Counted from the first letter of the stretch, positions 1-9,649 are shown. The stretch: 62,292 nucleotides of DNA from Pseudolabrys sp. (GCA_026125895.1 JAHCKG010000026.1:1-62292); one strand, 5' to 3'. Program-made: numbers and translations. The notes: a model not told the origin generated them from the letters alone.

Positions 1-146
1 TCCTTCTGGGCGAACAGCGCGTCGTAAATCGGCAGGACGGCGCCGCCGGGATAGCCGAACAGGTGTTTCACGCCCTGATCGGCCAGCGCCTGGATCACCA
101 TCTCCGCGCCGGTCATTTCTCGGGTCGATGCCGTTTCCTTCGTCAT
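1..146 (-). CDS. ilvB: Acetolactate synthase large subunit, N-terminal fragment
   Basis: Only the first 48 codons are in the window; the gene runs off the left edge. The start is [17 protein letters not shown] and the fragment contains [14 protein letters not shown], the conserved N-terminal ThDP-domain motif of acetohydroxyacid synthase large subunits. The family catalyses the first common step of valine, leucine and isoleucine synthesis in the cytoplasm with ThDP, FAD and Mg2+. The ATG is at 144-146, with AGAAGGAA about 7 bases upstream. It lies directly downstream of an attenuator (194-298), which supports the identification. The gene may be called ilvB or ilvI; the fragment cannot decide, and the small-subunit gene is outside the window. 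Confidence 0.88.
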   Translation of the reverse strand, partial: MTKETASTREMTGAEMVIQALADQGVKHLFGYPGGAVLPIYDALFAQK

Positions 147-193
147 CGTCGGCTTCCTTCTCTGTCGTCGCTGTCTGCTGTCGTTCGGCCAAT

Positions 194-214
194 AAAAAAG
201 GCCCGCGAAGGGCC
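194..214 (-). terminator. Attenuator terminator of the ilvB leader
   Basis: On the minus strand, GGCCC-TTCGC-GGGCC is followed at once by six T residues: a 5-bp stem, 5-base loop and U tract, 48 bases before the ilvB ATG. The transcript also holds an 11-bp inverted repeat (268-258 with 227-217) between the leader peptide and the terminator. In addition, 248-242 (GCCCGCG) is complementary to the terminator 3' arm (207-201). Mutually exclusive folding is therefore possible, as in classical branched-chain amino-acid attenuators. Which alternative is the true antiterminator is inference. Confidence 0.85.
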
Positions 215-247
215 ATGTTCGGACACTCACTGTGGGTGCCCCGCGGG

Positions 248-298
248 CTACCCAGCCAGTGTCCGAACGTTACCTACGAGGATAATAATGTTGCGCAT
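248..298 (-). CDS. ilvB operon leader peptide (attenuation control)
   Basis: This 16-codon open frame reads [16 protein letters not shown] and ends in TAG at 248-250. It has a run of Ile-Ile-Ile-Leu-Val codons (289-275), exactly the end products of the pathway encoded downstream. It lies between a good promoter (330-358) and a rho-independent terminator (194-214). The first arm of the 11-bp hairpin begins just after the regulatory codons. A ribosome stalled for lack of charged Ile, Leu or Val tRNA would leave that arm free, while one reaching the stop codon would cover it. The Shine-Dalgarno sequence is weak. The function is inferred from architecture. Confidence 0.85.
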   Translation of the reverse strand: MRNIIILVGNVRTLAG

Positions 299-329
299 AG
301 CGTGGGACGTCCGAACTTTCGTTGCGCGC

Positions 330-358
330 CTTATAGGAGCGCCGTTTGGGCCGGTCAA
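330..358 (-). promoter_or_regulatory. Sigma-70-type promoter of the ilv leader
   Basis: On the minus strand there is TTGACC (358-353), a 17-base spacer and TATAAG (335-330). Predicted initiation near 323 lies about 25 bases before the leader peptide ATG. No gene is seen between this promoter and the end of the chemoreceptor gene at 483. Confidence 0.7.
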
Positions 359-482
359 GCGGTAAGTGCAAGGCTACTGCCGCGCGGATGAGCCGGCAAG
401 GCCCACCAAGCCGGGCCTCAAAAGGGGCCGCCCGGGAGCGGCCGACGCCGGCCCCCGGGCGATTTGGAAAGACAGCCGGAGG

Positions 483-2525
483 TCAGGCCGCCCGCGCCTT
501 GCGGGTGGCCGTCCCTGACGTCCGGGCCGGCGGCGCGGCGGCCACGACCGGCGCCGGGGCCGCAGCCTGCTCGCCGCCATCGACCTGGAAGAACGACACC
601 TGGTCGTTCATCGTCCGAGCCTGGCTCTCGAGAGTCTGCGCCGTGGCCGCATTCTCTTCGACCAGCGCCGAGTTGCGCTGGGTCAGCTCGTCCATCTGAT
701 CGAGCGTACGCTTGATCTCCTCGATGCCGGTCGCCTGTTCCGAGCTGGCATTGGCGATCTCGGCCACGGCATCCGCCACCTGGCGGATCGACTCGACGAT
801 CTCGGTGAGCGCGCCGCCGGCCTGATTGACGAGGTCAACGCCTTCCTTCACCTGGCCGGTCGAGTTGGTGATCAGCGCGGCGATGTCCTTGGCGGCCTGC
901 GACGAGCGCTGCGCCAGGCTGCGCACCTCGGACGCCACGACCGCGAAGCCGCGGCCCGCTTCGCCGGCGCGCGCCGCTTCGACGGCAGCGTTGAGCGCCA
1001 GCAGATTGGTCTGCCGCGCGATCTCGTCGATGACGCTGATGATGTCCGAGATCTTGCGCGAGGACTCCTCAATGCGCGCCATCGCCTTGACGGCGCGGCC
1101 AGCCACCTCGCCGCCGCGATCCGCGACCTCGCGGGTGGCGCGGGCGGACCTGGTTGCCTCCTGCGCGCTCTCGGCGTTGCGGCGCACTGTGTTGGCGATC
1201 TCCTCCATCGAGGCCGACGTCTCTTCGAGGCTGGCCGCCTGCTCTTCCGTGCGCTGCGACAGGTCGGCGGTGCTGAGCGAAATCTCCGCCGACGCATTCG
1301 TCACTTCACGCGACGAGTTCTTGATCTCGGCGATCGTACTGCGAACCTGCTCGATCATGACGCCGACGGCATTGACGATCTGCGCGACCTCGTCCTTCGC
1401 CGCCATGGCCGGCAATACCACGTTGAAGTCACCTTCCGCGACCTTCATCATGCCGCCCTGGACCAGCCGCAGCGGCCGGGTAACCCGGCGTCCGATCAGC
1501 GACAGCATCATCGCCGAAAAACCGATCGCCACGATCAGCAGCGCGATCCCGATACCCAGCTTCCACTCCGCCGCCGTGCGCAACGCCGCAGCGTGGCCCT
1601 TCACCGCATCGAGCGCGGCGAGCGCCACGTCGAGGATCGCCTTGAGACGAACATTCGACCGCGTATTCCAGGCCGGGGGATCGATGCCGGTCGGTTGACC
1701 CGCGATGACCTTCTTCAGCGAATCGAGCCGCTCCGCGACGACCTCCGGCGCGAAGAACTCGCGCTGCGCCGTCTGCATGGCCTGAACGAAGCCGGCGGGA
1801 AACGGCAAGCCCGTCGCCATGTCCTCGAGCGCCGCCCACTGGGCGTTGGTCTCGAGCAGATGGCCGCTGTATTTGGTCAGCGTGTCCGGTGCGACCTTCA
1901 AGCCGAGCAACCCGTTGTAGAGCAGCAGGTTGGCATTGCCAGCCGAGTTGCGCGCGGCCCAGGCCAGTTGCTTGATCTGCATGAGATGACCGACATAGGA
2001 GTCGTCCAGTTTCACCAGATCGACGAGGCCGGCCGATACCTTCTCGATCGCGGCGATGAGCTCGTTGCAGGAGTCGAACATCTCCTTGTCCAGGCCCGGC
2101 TTGCGAGACGCCTTCGGCAACGCGATGGCGGCCTCGGTTTCCTTGTGCAAGGCGACCTGCTTCTGGACGGCCTTCTCGAGCGCGGGCAGGCCCGCCTGCT
2201 TCTGACCGAGATCGTATTGACGCAACACCACGAGCGCGGAATTCAGCGCCTTCATTTCCGCTTCACGCACACCGCGGAGCACTGGCTCGATCGGCCCCGC
2301 CCTGTCGGACCGCAAATCGCGGAACGAGGTCGAGCGGTCCGGCCGCAGATTGTGCAAGGCATTGAACAACCCGTCGGAGGCGTCCGCCACGTGCACCAGA
2401 CGTGTCGCGGTGTTCAGTTCGGTCCATGACCGCCACACGCCGAGACTCAGAGCGAGCACGACGGCGCCTGCCAGCGTTCCGACGACGAATTTGAGAAGCG
2501 TATTGATCGACAATCGATTTAACAT
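483..2525 (-). CDS. Methyl-accepting chemotaxis protein
   Basis: This 680-residue transmembrane chemoreceptor should sense a periplasmic or membrane signal and control the CheA/CheW array. It has a TM helix at about 11-31, a periplasmic region to about 320 with no sensor family I can name, a second TM at about 322-344, and a HAMP domain to about 396. The long cytoplasmic coiled coil carries the conserved hairpin tip [20 protein letters not shown] near residue 510. The C-terminal tail is Ala/Pro-rich and ends KARAA. It is followed upstream by a paralogue (2801-4858) in the same orientation, 275 bases away. The ligand is not predictable. Confidence 0.93.
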   Translation of the reverse strand: MLNRLSINTLLKFVVGTLAGAVVLALSLGVWRSWTELNTATRLVHVADASDGLFNALHNLRPDRSTSFRDLRSDRAGPIEPVLRGVREAEMKALNSALVVLRQYDLGQKQAGLPALEKAVQKQVALHKETEAAIALPKASRKPGLDKEMFDSCNELIAAIEKVSAGLVDLVKLDDSYVGHLMQIKQLAWAARNSAGNANLLLYNGLLGLKVAPDTLTKYSGHLLETNAQWAALEDMATGLPFPAGFVQAMQTAQREFFAPEVVAERLDSLKKVIAGQPTGIDPPAWNTRSNVRLKAILDVALAALDAVKGHAAALRTAAEWKLGIGIALLIVAIGFSAMMLSLIGRRVTRPLRLVQGGMMKVAEGDFNVVLPAMAAKDEVAQIVNAVGVMIEQVRSTIAEIKNSSREVTNASAEISLSTADLSQRTEEQAASLEETSASMEEIANTVRRNAESAQEATRSARATREVADRGGEVAGRAVKAMARIEESSRKISDIISVIDEIARQTNLLALNAAVEAARAGEAGRGFAVVASEVRSLAQRSSQAAKDIAALITNSTGQVKEGVDLVNQAGGALTEIVESIRQVADAVAEIANASSEQATGIEEIKRTLDQMDELTQRNSALVEENAATAQTLESQARTMNDQVSFFQVDGGEQAAAPAPVVAAAPPARTSGTATRKARAA

Positions 2526-2763
2526 GGAAGACCTGCACTACAATGCCGAAGCGGTACGGGTCGCCAATGTCTTCGCGAAAATTGAATCCATCTCTAACAG
2601 TAGTTCGGTACCTTCGGACTTTTTCAATGCGCCGGAATATTCATCTAGTTTAAAACTCACGCGGCGGGCCGCTCGGGCACGCCCGACGCGGCCAAGAGCT
2701 GACGCCGCACGCAAATACGGAGCCGATTAAACAAGCCGCCAATGTAGTTTGAGAAGCTCCATG

Positions 2764-2791
2764 AGCGCAGCGGCCGATCGACCGCTGCGCT
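2764..2791 (-). terminator. Hairpin after the second chemoreceptor gene
   Basis: There is a perfect 10-bp stem AGCGCAGCGG/CCGCTGCGCT with an 8-base loop, 9 bases past the stop codon at 2801. No clear U tract follows on the minus strand, so it may be a Rho-assisted terminator or a 3'-end stabilising hairpin. Confidence 0.45.
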
Positions 2792-2800
2792 TGAGAGATG

Positions 2801-4858
2801 TCAGGCGGCCTTGTGCACAGCCGCACGACGCCGCGGCGCCACGGCGTCCGCCGACCGGGTCCGGACGATGCCATCCTCGGCAACTTCAGCGCCGGCCTCC
2901 GCATCGATGCGGAAGTATCCGACCTGGCCGTCCATGGCCTTGGCCTGCTGTTCGAGCACCTTGGCCGTCGCCGCGTTCTCCTCGACCAACGCCGAGTTCT
3001 GCTGCGTGGCCGTATCCATCATGGTCATCGCCTTGTTGATCTCGTCGACGCCGCTGGACTGTTCGGCGCTGGCATTGGCGATGTCGTTGATGAGCGCGTT
3101 GACCTTCTGGATCGACGCCGTGATCTGGCCCAGCGCGTCGCCGGCCTGATTGACGAGATCCACGCCTTCCTTGACCTGGTTACCGGACTTGGTGATCAGC
3201 GCCGTGATGTCTTTGGCGGCCTGAGACGAGCGTTGCGCCAGATTGCGCACTTCGGAAGCCACGACCGCGAAGCCGCGGCCAGCCTCGCCGGCGCGCGCCG
3301 CCTCGACGGCGGCGTTGAGCGCCAGCAGGTTGGTCTGGCGCGCGATCTCGTCGATGACGACGATGATCTCCGAGATGCTCTTCGAGGACTCCTCGATCCG
3401 CGCCATGGCTTCGACCGCCTTGCCGACCACGGCGCCGCTCTTGTCGGCGACGTCACGGGTCTCGGCAGCCGAGCGGCTCGCCTGACGGGCATTCTCCGCA
3501 TTCTGTTTGACGATCGACGAAATCTCTTCCATCGCCGCCGAGGTTTCTTCCAGGCTCGCCGCCTGCTCCTCGGTTCGCTGCGACAGGTCCGTGGTACTGG
3601 TCGAAATCTCGACCGAGGCGTTCGTCACTTCGCGCGCCGCGACCTTGATGTTCAGCAAGGCGTCCCGCACCTTGCCGGCCATGCCCTGAACGGCGACCGC
3701 GATCTGGCCGATCTCATCCACACGGTCGACATGCGGCACCGCGATGGCGAAGTTGCCTTCGGCGATTTCGCCGAGCGGCCTGGTCAGCGCGCGCAGCGGC
3801 CGTGCCACGGTCATCACCGAGAAGGCGATGGCGCCGAAGAAGATGGCGATACAGGCCGCCAGCAGCAGGCCGCTGATGATCAGTGTCTGCAAGCCCGAAG
3901 CGATGAGATCCTTGGTGTAGGCTTCGCTCGCCGCTCCGGCGCCGTTCATCACCTCGAGCAATGTCGCGAGCAGCGGCGTCGTCGTGTCGACCCATTGATC
4001 GGTCGACATCGGGTACTTGCCGCCCGCCGCCGAGACGTTCTGCATCTCGTCGGACAGCGACCTGAACTTGCCGAAGTAGCTCTCGGTCGCCGCCTTGACG
4101 CCGGTGGCGACGGTCGCGTGTTCGCCATCGATGAGCGAAGCCTGCAACAGGCGCCACATCAGATCGACCTGCGCGCGGATGATCTGAATTTTCTGAAGAT
4201 TGCCGGCGGGGATCGCGGTGCCCGAGGAGATCGACTGCGCCAGCGTCGAGCGCTCGCTGCCGCCGATGTCACGCATGTTCCAGGCATAGATGCGGATATT
4301 CGCCAGACGTGCGAGTTCGGGATCCATGGCGCTGGTGCTGCTCAGCACGCGATTCCACAGCTTCTGCGCCGTGACGACGAAGTGCGAGAGCGCCGGCACC
4401 GTGTTCTTGACCGTGTCGGCGTCACGCTCCGCCTTCGGCAGCTTGATCGCTTCATCGGCTTTCCGGCGATAGAGCTCGGCCTTCTGCCGCGCCTCGTTGA
4501 ACTCGGCCACCAGTTCGGCCTTGCGCGGGAAATCCTCCTTGAGCAAGGCAGCGAAGGCGGGATCGATCTTGGACTTGGCGCCGACGCGCTGGCCGTCGAT
4601 GTCCTTGATGACGGCATCGGTCGCCGGGCCGGCGGCCTGCAGCGCGCTGGTGGTGTAGGCGCGCTCGATCAGGATGTCGTAGACGCCGAGGATGAGCGCG
4701 TTGGCCGCGGTGTTCTGGCGGTCCGCCGTCTGCGCCTTGCTGTAGAGTTCGACCGAGCGATAGGTCTCCGCCGACAGCGCCCACACGGCGATCGGCACGA
4801 CCAGGGCAAAGGTCACCGCAATGCGCGTTGAAATAGTGCGAAAGGAAAAGGCCGCCAT
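2801..4858 (-). CDS. Methyl-accepting chemotaxis protein (paralogue)
   Basis: This 685-residue chemoreceptor has an N-terminal TM (about 8-27), a periplasmic sensing region, a second TM near 325-347 and a HAMP segment. Its signalling domain is near-identical in the tip region to the neighbouring receptor ([20 protein letters not shown], near residue 514). I chose the ATG at 4856-4858 (MAAFSFRTISTRIAV), with GGAG about 10 bases upstream; a GTG two codons earlier (4864) is an alternative. The C terminus ends RRRAAVHKAA. The tandem arrangement suggests gene duplication with divergence of the periplasmic half. The ligand is unknown. Confidence 0.93.
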   Translation of the reverse strand: MAAFSFRTISTRIAVTFALVVPIAVWALSAETYRSVELYSKAQTADRQNTAANALILGVYDILIERAYTTSALQAAGPATDAVIKDIDGQRVGAKSKIDPAFAALLKEDFPRKAELVAEFNEARQKAELYRRKADEAIKLPKAERDADTVKNTVPALSHFVVTAQKLWNRVLSSTSAMDPELARLANIRIYAWNMRDIGGSERSTLAQSISSGTAIPAGNLQKIQIIRAQVDLMWRLLQASLIDGEHATVATGVKAATESYFGKFRSLSDEMQNVSAAGGKYPMSTDQWVDTTTPLLATLLEVMNGAGAASEAYTKDLIASGLQTLIISGLLLAACIAIFFGAIAFSVMTVARPLRALTRPLGEIAEGNFAIAVPHVDRVDEIGQIAVAVQGMAGKVRDALLNIKVAAREVTNASVEISTSTTDLSQRTEEQAASLEETSAAMEEISSIVKQNAENARQASRSAAETRDVADKSGAVVGKAVEAMARIEESSKSISEIIVVIDEIARQTNLLALNAAVEAARAGEAGRGFAVVASEVRNLAQRSSQAAKDITALITKSGNQVKEGVDLVNQAGDALGQITASIQKVNALINDIANASAEQSSGVDEINKAMTMMDTATQQNSALVEENAATAKVLEQQAKAMDGQVGYFRIDAEAGAEVAEDGIVRTRSADAVAPRRRAAVHKAA

Positions 4859-5000
4859 AACCACTCGACTCCAGAATGCGTGTTCATTCTCTGTATTTTG
4901 AACGAGTTTCTGGTGCCGGCATTAAGGAGAGATAAATTACATCTGCCTTTCTGCATATAGCGGACTGTTTAAACGAATTGATAAAAAATATTGCCGGTCG

Positions 5001-5927
5001 TCACCCAGGTAGGGCGGCCATGATTTCATCGAAAGCCTGCCCGGACGGCACCAGGGGCCAATCCTTCATCTGGCCGCGAAACCAGGTGTGCTGCCGCTTG
5101 GCATAGCGGCGCGTATCCATGATGGAGCCTGCCGCCGCCTCGTCGAGCGAAATCTCGCCGCGGAGATGACGGATGAGCCACGGCACGCCGTGGGCCTTCA
5201 TCGCCGGCAGCAGCGGATCGAGTTTGCGCGCGGCGAGCGCCGCGACTTCGTCGAGCGCGCCGGCTTCCAGCATCGCGGCAAAGCGCGCCTCGATGCGTGA
5301 CACGAGTTCGGCGCGCTCGAGCGTGACGAAGACGCGCGCCGTGCGTTCCGGCGGCATGAGCGGCGCCGTGCCCTCGCCGTGCCAGTCGCTGATCGAGCGG
5401 CCGGTCGCCAGCACCACCTCGAGCGCGCGGGCGATGCGCGAGCGGTCGAGCGGCATCAGCCGCGCCGCGGTCACCGGATCGCGCGCGGTCAGTTCGGCGT
5501 AGAGCGGCGCGACGCCGTCGCGCGCCAGGCGCTCGCGCACGGCTTCGCGGATCTCCGATGGGATCGCGGGCACGGCGGCGAGGCCCTCGGTGAGGACCTT
5601 GAAATAGAGCCCGGTGCCGCCGACCACGATCGGCACGCGGCCGGTGGCGGTAATGTCGGCGATCGCCGCCGCGACCTCGCGCAGCCACTGCCCGGTCGAA
5701 TAGCTCTCCGCGGCATCGACGTGGCCGTAGAGGACGTGCGGCGCGCGCGTTTCCTCCTCCGCCGACGGCCGCGCCGTGATGACGCGCAGGCCGGCATAGA
5801 CCTGCATGGAATCGGCGTTGACGATGGTGCCGCGCAGTCGATCGGCCAGCGCCAGCGCCAGAGCCGACTTGCCGCTGGCGGTCGGACCGGCGATAAGCAC
5901 CGCTCGTTTCAGCTCCGGCATCCCCAT
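5001..5927 (-). CDS. miaA: tRNA dimethylallyltransferase MiaA
   Basis: It transfers a dimethylallyl group to N6 of A37 in tRNAs reading UNN codons. The P-loop is GPTASGKS near the N terminus, followed by the family motif [19 protein letters not shown], the VGGTGLY segment, and a C-terminal QHTWFRGQ-like tail ([14 protein letters not shown]). The length is about 306-308 residues, normal for the family. The frame stays open far upstream to 6224, but that part is antisense to serB and has no MiaA character. Plausible starts are ATG at 5927, ATG at 5921 (GAGG 8 bases upstream, best spacing) or ATG at 5960. The gene is divergent from serB. Confidence 0.93.
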   Translation of the reverse strand: MGMPELKRAVLIAGPTASGKSALALALADRLRGTIVNADSMQVYAGLRVITARPSAEEETRAPHVLYGHVDAAESYSTGQWLREVAAAIADITATGRVPIVVGGTGLYFKVLTEGLAAVPAIPSEIREAVRERLARDGVAPLYAELTARDPVTAARLMPLDRSRIARALEVVLATGRSISDWHGEGTAPLMPPERTARVFVTLERAELVSRIEARFAAMLEAGALDEVAALAARKLDPLLPAMKAHGVPWLIRHLRGEISLDEAAAGSIMDTRRYAKRQHTWFRGQMKDWPLVPSGQAFDEIMAALPG

Positions 5928-6828
5928 GACCTCGTCCGCTTCCTTCACCGCCACCATCATCGCCGCCAGCGGCGCGCTCGACGACGCCGCGCTGGCTCGT
6001 GCCCGCGCCATCCTGCCCGCGCCGGCCGCGCCGGTCTGGCTCGATCCCGGACGCGCCGCCGACATTCCCTTTAGCGCAGCCGCGGACGCCGACCAACGCG
6101 CCCTCGCCGAGAGCCTGCGCGCCGCCCTGCCCGGGACCGACGCGGTGGTGCAGCCCGCGGCCGGGCGGCGCAAGAAGCTGTTTCTCGCCGACATGGATTC
6201 CACCATGATCGGCCAGGAGTGCATCGACGAACTCGCCGACTATGCCGGCCTGAAGGCGCACGTCGCTGCGATTACCGAGCGCGCCATGCGCGGCGAGATC
6301 GCCTTCGAGCCGGCCTTGCGCGAGCGCGTTGCCCTGCTCGAAGGGCTCAAGGTGTCGGTAATCGACGAAGTGCTGCGCGACCGCATCAAGCTGACGCCGG
6401 GTGCGCAGGCGCTGGTGAAGACGATGCGCGCCCACGGCGCCCATACGGCGCTGGTCTCGGGCGGCTTCACCTTGTTCACCGACCGCGTCGCCGCGATGAT
6501 CGGCTTCAACGAAAACCGCGCCAACAGCCTGACGGTGATCGACGGCCACAAGCTCGCCGGCAAGGTCGCCGAGCCGATCTTCGGCCGCGACGCCAAGCGA
6601 GCGGCGCTCATCGAACTGCGCCAGGAACTTGGCCTGGCCAAGGGCGCGACCATGGCGGTCGGCGACGGCGCCAACGATCTCGACATGATCGCCGAGGCCG
6701 GCCTCGGCGTCGCGTACCACGCCAAGCCGAAGGTGGCGGAAGCGGCGCCCGCCCGCATCGAGCACGGCGACCTTACGGCGCTGCTCTACATCCAGGGCTA
6801 TCGCCGCGACGAGTTCGTCGAGAGCTGA
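5926..6828 (+). CDS. serB: Phosphoserine phosphatase SerB
   Basis: This HAD-superfamily phosphatase of 300 residues performs the last step of serine synthesis. An N-terminal regulatory-like region (1-80) precedes the catalytic DMDSTMI motif. SGGFTLF carries the motif II serine, and [10 protein letters not shown] is motif IV. The C terminus [19 protein letters not shown] is typical of Rhizobiales SerB. The ATG at 5926 ([11 protein letters not shown]) aligns from memory with the usual start; the frame is open further upstream but that overlaps miaA. The start falls within, or within a few bases of, the miaA start on the other strand, so each promoter must lie inside the other gene. Confidence 0.93.
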   Translation: MTSSASFTATIIAASGALDDAALARARAILPAPAAPVWLDPGRAADIPFSAAADADQRALAESLRAALPGTDAVVQPAAGRRKKLFLADMDSTMIGQECIDELADYAGLKAHVAAITERAMRGEIAFEPALRERVALLEGLKVSVIDEVLRDRIKLTPGAQALVKTMRAHGAHTALVSGGFTLFTDRVAAMIGFNENRANSLTVIDGHKLAGKVAEPIFGRDAKRAALIELRQELGLAKGATMAVGDGANDLDMIAEAGLGVAYHAKPKVAEAAPARIEHGDLTALLYIQGYRRDEFVES

Positions 6829-6835
6829 AAAACCT

Positions 6836-6882
6836 GTCCCGGGCGCCATGCAGCACGGAGTGATGCATGGCAAACCCGGGAC
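6836..6882. terminator. Hairpin between convergent serB and degP
   Basis: Nested perfect arms GTCCCGGG/CCCGGGAC (6836-6843, 6875-6882) and GCCATGCA/TGCATGGC (6845-6852, 6864-6871) form one long hairpin between the two convergent stop codons. It has no U tract. It could serve as a bidirectional terminator or be one of the local palindromic repeats. Confidence 0.45.
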
Positions 6883-6909
6883 CGTAACAAGCTCAATGAT
6901 CCGCGACGA

Positions 6910-8403
6910 CTACTGCAGCCCGATCGCGACGAAGCTCGGATCGCCTTCCGGCGAGACCACCAGCAACACGACGGCCTTCTTGCCGTCCTTCTTCAGTTGC
7001 TCGATGCGCTTCTGCAGATCGGCGGCGTTGTTGACCGTCTGCTGCTGCACTTCGGCGATCACCATGCCCGGCTGCAGGCGCTTCTCGGCGGCCGGCGAAT
7101 TCGGCTCGACGCCGGTGATGACGACGCCCCCCTTCACCTTGTCCTGTATCTTGTACTTCTTGCGCGCCGCGTCGTTGAGATTGGCGAGGTCGAGGCCGAG
7201 CGCCTTCTTGACCGCGGACTTGTCGTCCGCCGGCTGATCCTTCTTCGGCGTCAGCGACGCCTGCTGCGTCTTCTCGCCGTCGTCGAGACGGCCGAGCTTG
7301 ACCGTCTTGGTCTCTTCCTTGCCCTTGCGGATGATGATGACGCTGACGTCCTTGCCGACCGCGGTTTCCGCGACGATCTTCGGCAGATCGCGCATCTCCT
7401 TGATGTCCTTGCCGTCGAACTTGACGACGACGTCGCCAGGCTCGATGCCGGCGGGCTTGGCGGGGCCCTTGTCGTCGATCCCGGCGATCAGCGCACCGCG
7501 CGCCGGCTTGATGTTGAGGCTGTCGGCGATCTCGTCGGTGACCTGCTGAATGCGCACGCCGAGCCAGCCACGCCGCACTTCCTTGAACTCACGCAGCTGA
7601 TCGATAACGCCGACCACCGTCTTCGACGGCACGGCGAAACCGATGCCGATCGAACCGCCCGAGGGCGAGATGATCGCGGTGTTGACGCCGATGACTTCGC
7701 CGTCGAGGTTGAACAGCGGGCCGCCGGAGTTGCCGCGGTTGATGGCGGCGTCGGTCTGAATGTAGTTGTCGTAGGGGCCGGACTGGATGTCGCGGTTGCG
7801 CGCCGACACGATGCCGGCGGTCACGGTGCCGCCGAGCGAGAACGGGTTGCCGATCGCGATCACCCATTCGCCGAGGCGCAGCTTGTCGCTGTCGCCGAAC
7901 TTCACCGCCTTGAGCGGCTTGGTCGGCGTCACCTTGAGCAGCGCCAGGTCGGTCTTCTTGTCGGTGCCGATCAACTCGGCCTTGAGCGTCGTGCCGTCGT
8001 TGAGAATGACGCTGACCTCGTCGGCGTCGGCGATGACATGGTTGTTGGTGACGACCAGGCCCGACGAGTCGATGATGAATCCGGAACCGAGCGAATTGAC
8101 CCGTCGCGACGGCGCATTGCCGTTGGGCCCGGGGGCACCGCCCTGACCACGCCGGTTCTTGAAGAATTCCTCGAAGAACTCCTCGAACGGCGAGCCCGGC
8201 GGCAACTGCGGCATCTTGTCGTTGCTGAGATCGACCGTCTGCTTGGTCGAGATGTTGACGACGGCATCGATCACCTGCTCGGCGACGTCAGCGATGCCTT
8301 CCGGTCCGCGCGCCATGGCCGGCTGCGCGAACCATGGGGCGACGAGGACGGCCGCCAGCACGAGTGCGAAGGTCGTCTTGAAACGATGCGAAGGGGCGCC
8401 CAT
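6910..8403 (-). CDS. degP: Periplasmic serine protease, Do/DegP (HtrA) family
   Basis: This is a 497-residue envelope protease and chaperone. The start ATG at 8403 gives a signal peptide (MGAPSHRFKTTFALVLAAVL...AMA). The trypsin-like triad is visible as His in TNNHVIADAD (about 122), Asp in KKTDLALLKV (about 151) and Ser in GNSGGPL (about 225). Two PDZ domains follow (about 275-370 and 410-497; the second has GVVITGVEPNSPAA). GGAG lies 11 bases before the ATG. It is the last gene of the hflK-hflC-DUF2065 cluster, 120 bases after DUF2065, so it may also have its own promoter. Confidence 0.93.
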   Translation of the reverse strand: MGAPSHRFKTTFALVLAAVLVAPWFAQPAMARGPEGIADVAEQVIDAVVNISTKQTVDLSNDKMPQLPPGSPFEEFFEEFFKNRRGQGGAPGPNGNAPSRRVNSLGSGFIIDSSGLVVTNNHVIADADEVSVILNDGTTLKAELIGTDKKTDLALLKVTPTKPLKAVKFGDSDKLRLGEWVIAIGNPFSLGGTVTAGIVSARNRDIQSGPYDNYIQTDAAINRGNSGGPLFNLDGEVIGVNTAIISPSGGSIGIGFAVPSKTVVGVIDQLREFKEVRRGWLGVRIQQVTDEIADSLNIKPARGALIAGIDDKGPAKPAGIEPGDVVVKFDGKDIKEMRDLPKIVAETAVGKDVSVIIIRKGKEETKTVKLGRLDDGEKTQQASLTPKKDQPADDKSAVKKALGLDLANLNDAARKKYKIQDKVKGGVVITGVEPNSPAAEKRLQPGMVIAEVQQQTVNNAADLQKRIEQLKKDGKKAVVLLVVSPEGDPSFVAIGLQ

Positions 8404-8523
8404 TGGCGTCGATTCTCCAGGGAGGGGGTCAGCCACAAGGTGACCCCGAATTAGCGGCGATTCAAGGGCGGCGGCGGGCGGCAAAGAGGCCGGCCGCCGC
8501 AGGGCGCCAAGCCGGCCGGCGTC

Positions 8524-8709
8524 CTATGCGCGTACCAGCCAGACGATCAGGAGGCCAATCACCGCCGACCCGATGCCGATGATGCGCAGCAGGCCTTCCG
8601 GCGTCTCCAGGACGCTCATCAGGGCCTTTTTGCCCTGTCCGGGAAACGCCGCGAAGATCAGGCCTTCGATCACGAAGACCAGACCCAGCGCGGCGAGAAA
8701 ATCCGCCAT
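8524..8709 (-). CDS. DUF2065 family small membrane protein
   Basis: This 61-residue protein begins MADFLAALGLVFVIEGLIFAAFPG, followed by a short polar loop (QGKKALMSVLETPEG) and a second hydrophobic helix (LLRIIGIGSAVIGLLIVWLV). This two-helix pattern is typical of DUF2065 (YjeT-like). The GTG at 8721 is an alternative start only 5 bases from the hflC stop. The position immediately after hflKC is conserved in many proteobacteria, which suggests a role with the HflKC complex; the function itself is unknown. Confidence 0.85.
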   Translation of the reverse strand: MADFLAALGLVFVIEGLIFAAFPGQGKKALMSVLETPEGLLRIIGIGSAVIGLLIVWLVRA

Positions 8710-8725
8710 ACCCCCGCGCACGGCG

Positions 8726-9649
8726 TTACTGGGCCGGCGCGGGCGGTTTCGGGGCCGTCGGCGGCGTCGTCGCCGGCGCCGCGCCGGTCGGCTGGTTGAA
8801 GAACCGGAAGAAGTTGTTGTCCGGTTTCAGGAGCAGCCGGGTGTCGCCCGCCTTCATGCTCGCCTCATAGGCCTGCATGGAACGGTAAAAGGCGAAGAAG
8901 TCGGGGTCCTTGTTGAAGGCTTCGGCGAAAATCTGGTTCCTCGTCGCATCGCCCTCACCGCGGATCTGCTCGGCCCGCGAATTCGCCTCCGCCACCAGCA
9001 CGGTGGCCTCGCGATCGGCACGCGAGCGGATTTCCTGGGCGCGCTGCGCGCCCTGGGCGCGGAATTCAGCCGCTTCCCGCGCACGTTCGGTCTGCATGCG
9101 CTGATAGACCGCCTGACTGTTCTGCTCAGGCAAATCGGCGCGGCGAATGCGCACGTCGACGACCTGGATGCCATAGCTCGTGGCTTCCTTGTCGACGAGC
9201 TGCAGGATGCGCTCCATGAGATCGGCGCGCTGATCGCGCACGACATGCGTAAAGGTCGCTTCACCGAGAACGCGGCGCAGCGCCGAGTTCAGGAGGATGG
9301 CCAGCTGAGAGTTGGCGCCCTGGATCGAACCCAAGGTCTGATAGAACTGCAGCGGGTTCTTGATGCGATAGCGCGCGAAGGCATCGACCACCAGACGCTT
9401 CTGGTCGGAGGCGATGACTTCCTGCGCCGGCGCTTCCAGATCGAGAATGCGCCGGTCGACGAAGATGACGTTATCGACGAAGGGCAGCTTGGCGTGCAGC
9501 CCCGGCTCGCTGACGACGCGCTTCGGCTCGCCGAGACGAACGACCAGCGCCTGCTGCGTCTGATAGACGGTGAACAGCGACGAATAGCCGACGATGAGCG
9601 CCGCGGCGATGATGACGACGAGGACGCCGCCGATGAAATTCAATCTCAT
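8726..9649 (-). CDS. hflC: HflC, SPFH-family protease modulator
   Basis: This 307-residue SPFH (band 7) protein has a single N-terminal TM (about 5-25, FIGGVLVVIIAAALIVGYSSLF) and a large periplasmic domain with a helical stretch rich in E/A/R (about 190-260). It pairs with HflK to form the cage that surrounds and regulates FtsH. The C-terminal tail is Pro/Ala-rich (TTPPTAPKPPAPAQ). Its ATG overlaps the hflK stop (ATGA at 9646-9649), indicating translational coupling. Confidence 0.95.
   Translation of the reverse strand: MRLNFIGGVLVVIIAAALIVGYSSLFTVYQTQQALVVRLGEPKRVVSEPGLHAKLPFVDNVIFVDRRILDLEAPAQEVIASDQKRLVVDAFARYRIKNPLQFYQTLGSIQGANSQLAILLNSALRRVLGEATFTHVVRDQRADLMERILQLVDKEATSYGIQVVDVRIRRADLPEQNSQAVYQRMQTERAREAAEFRAQGAQRAQEIRSRADREATVLVAEANSRAEQIRGEGDATRNQIFAEAFNKDPDFFAFYRSMQAYEASMKAGDTRLLLKPDNNFFRFFNQPTGAAPATTPPTAPKPPAPAQ

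Noticed and set aside
2798-4831. A 677-codon open frame antisense to the second chemoreceptor
   Set aside because: Composition (Arg/His/Asp/Gly-rich) is typical of GC-rich antisense frames; the sense strand encodes a perfect MCP.
5928-6224. N-terminal extension of the miaA reading frame
   Set aside because: It is antisense to serB codons and has no MiaA-like sequence; the P-loop normally lies about 10-20 residues from the start.
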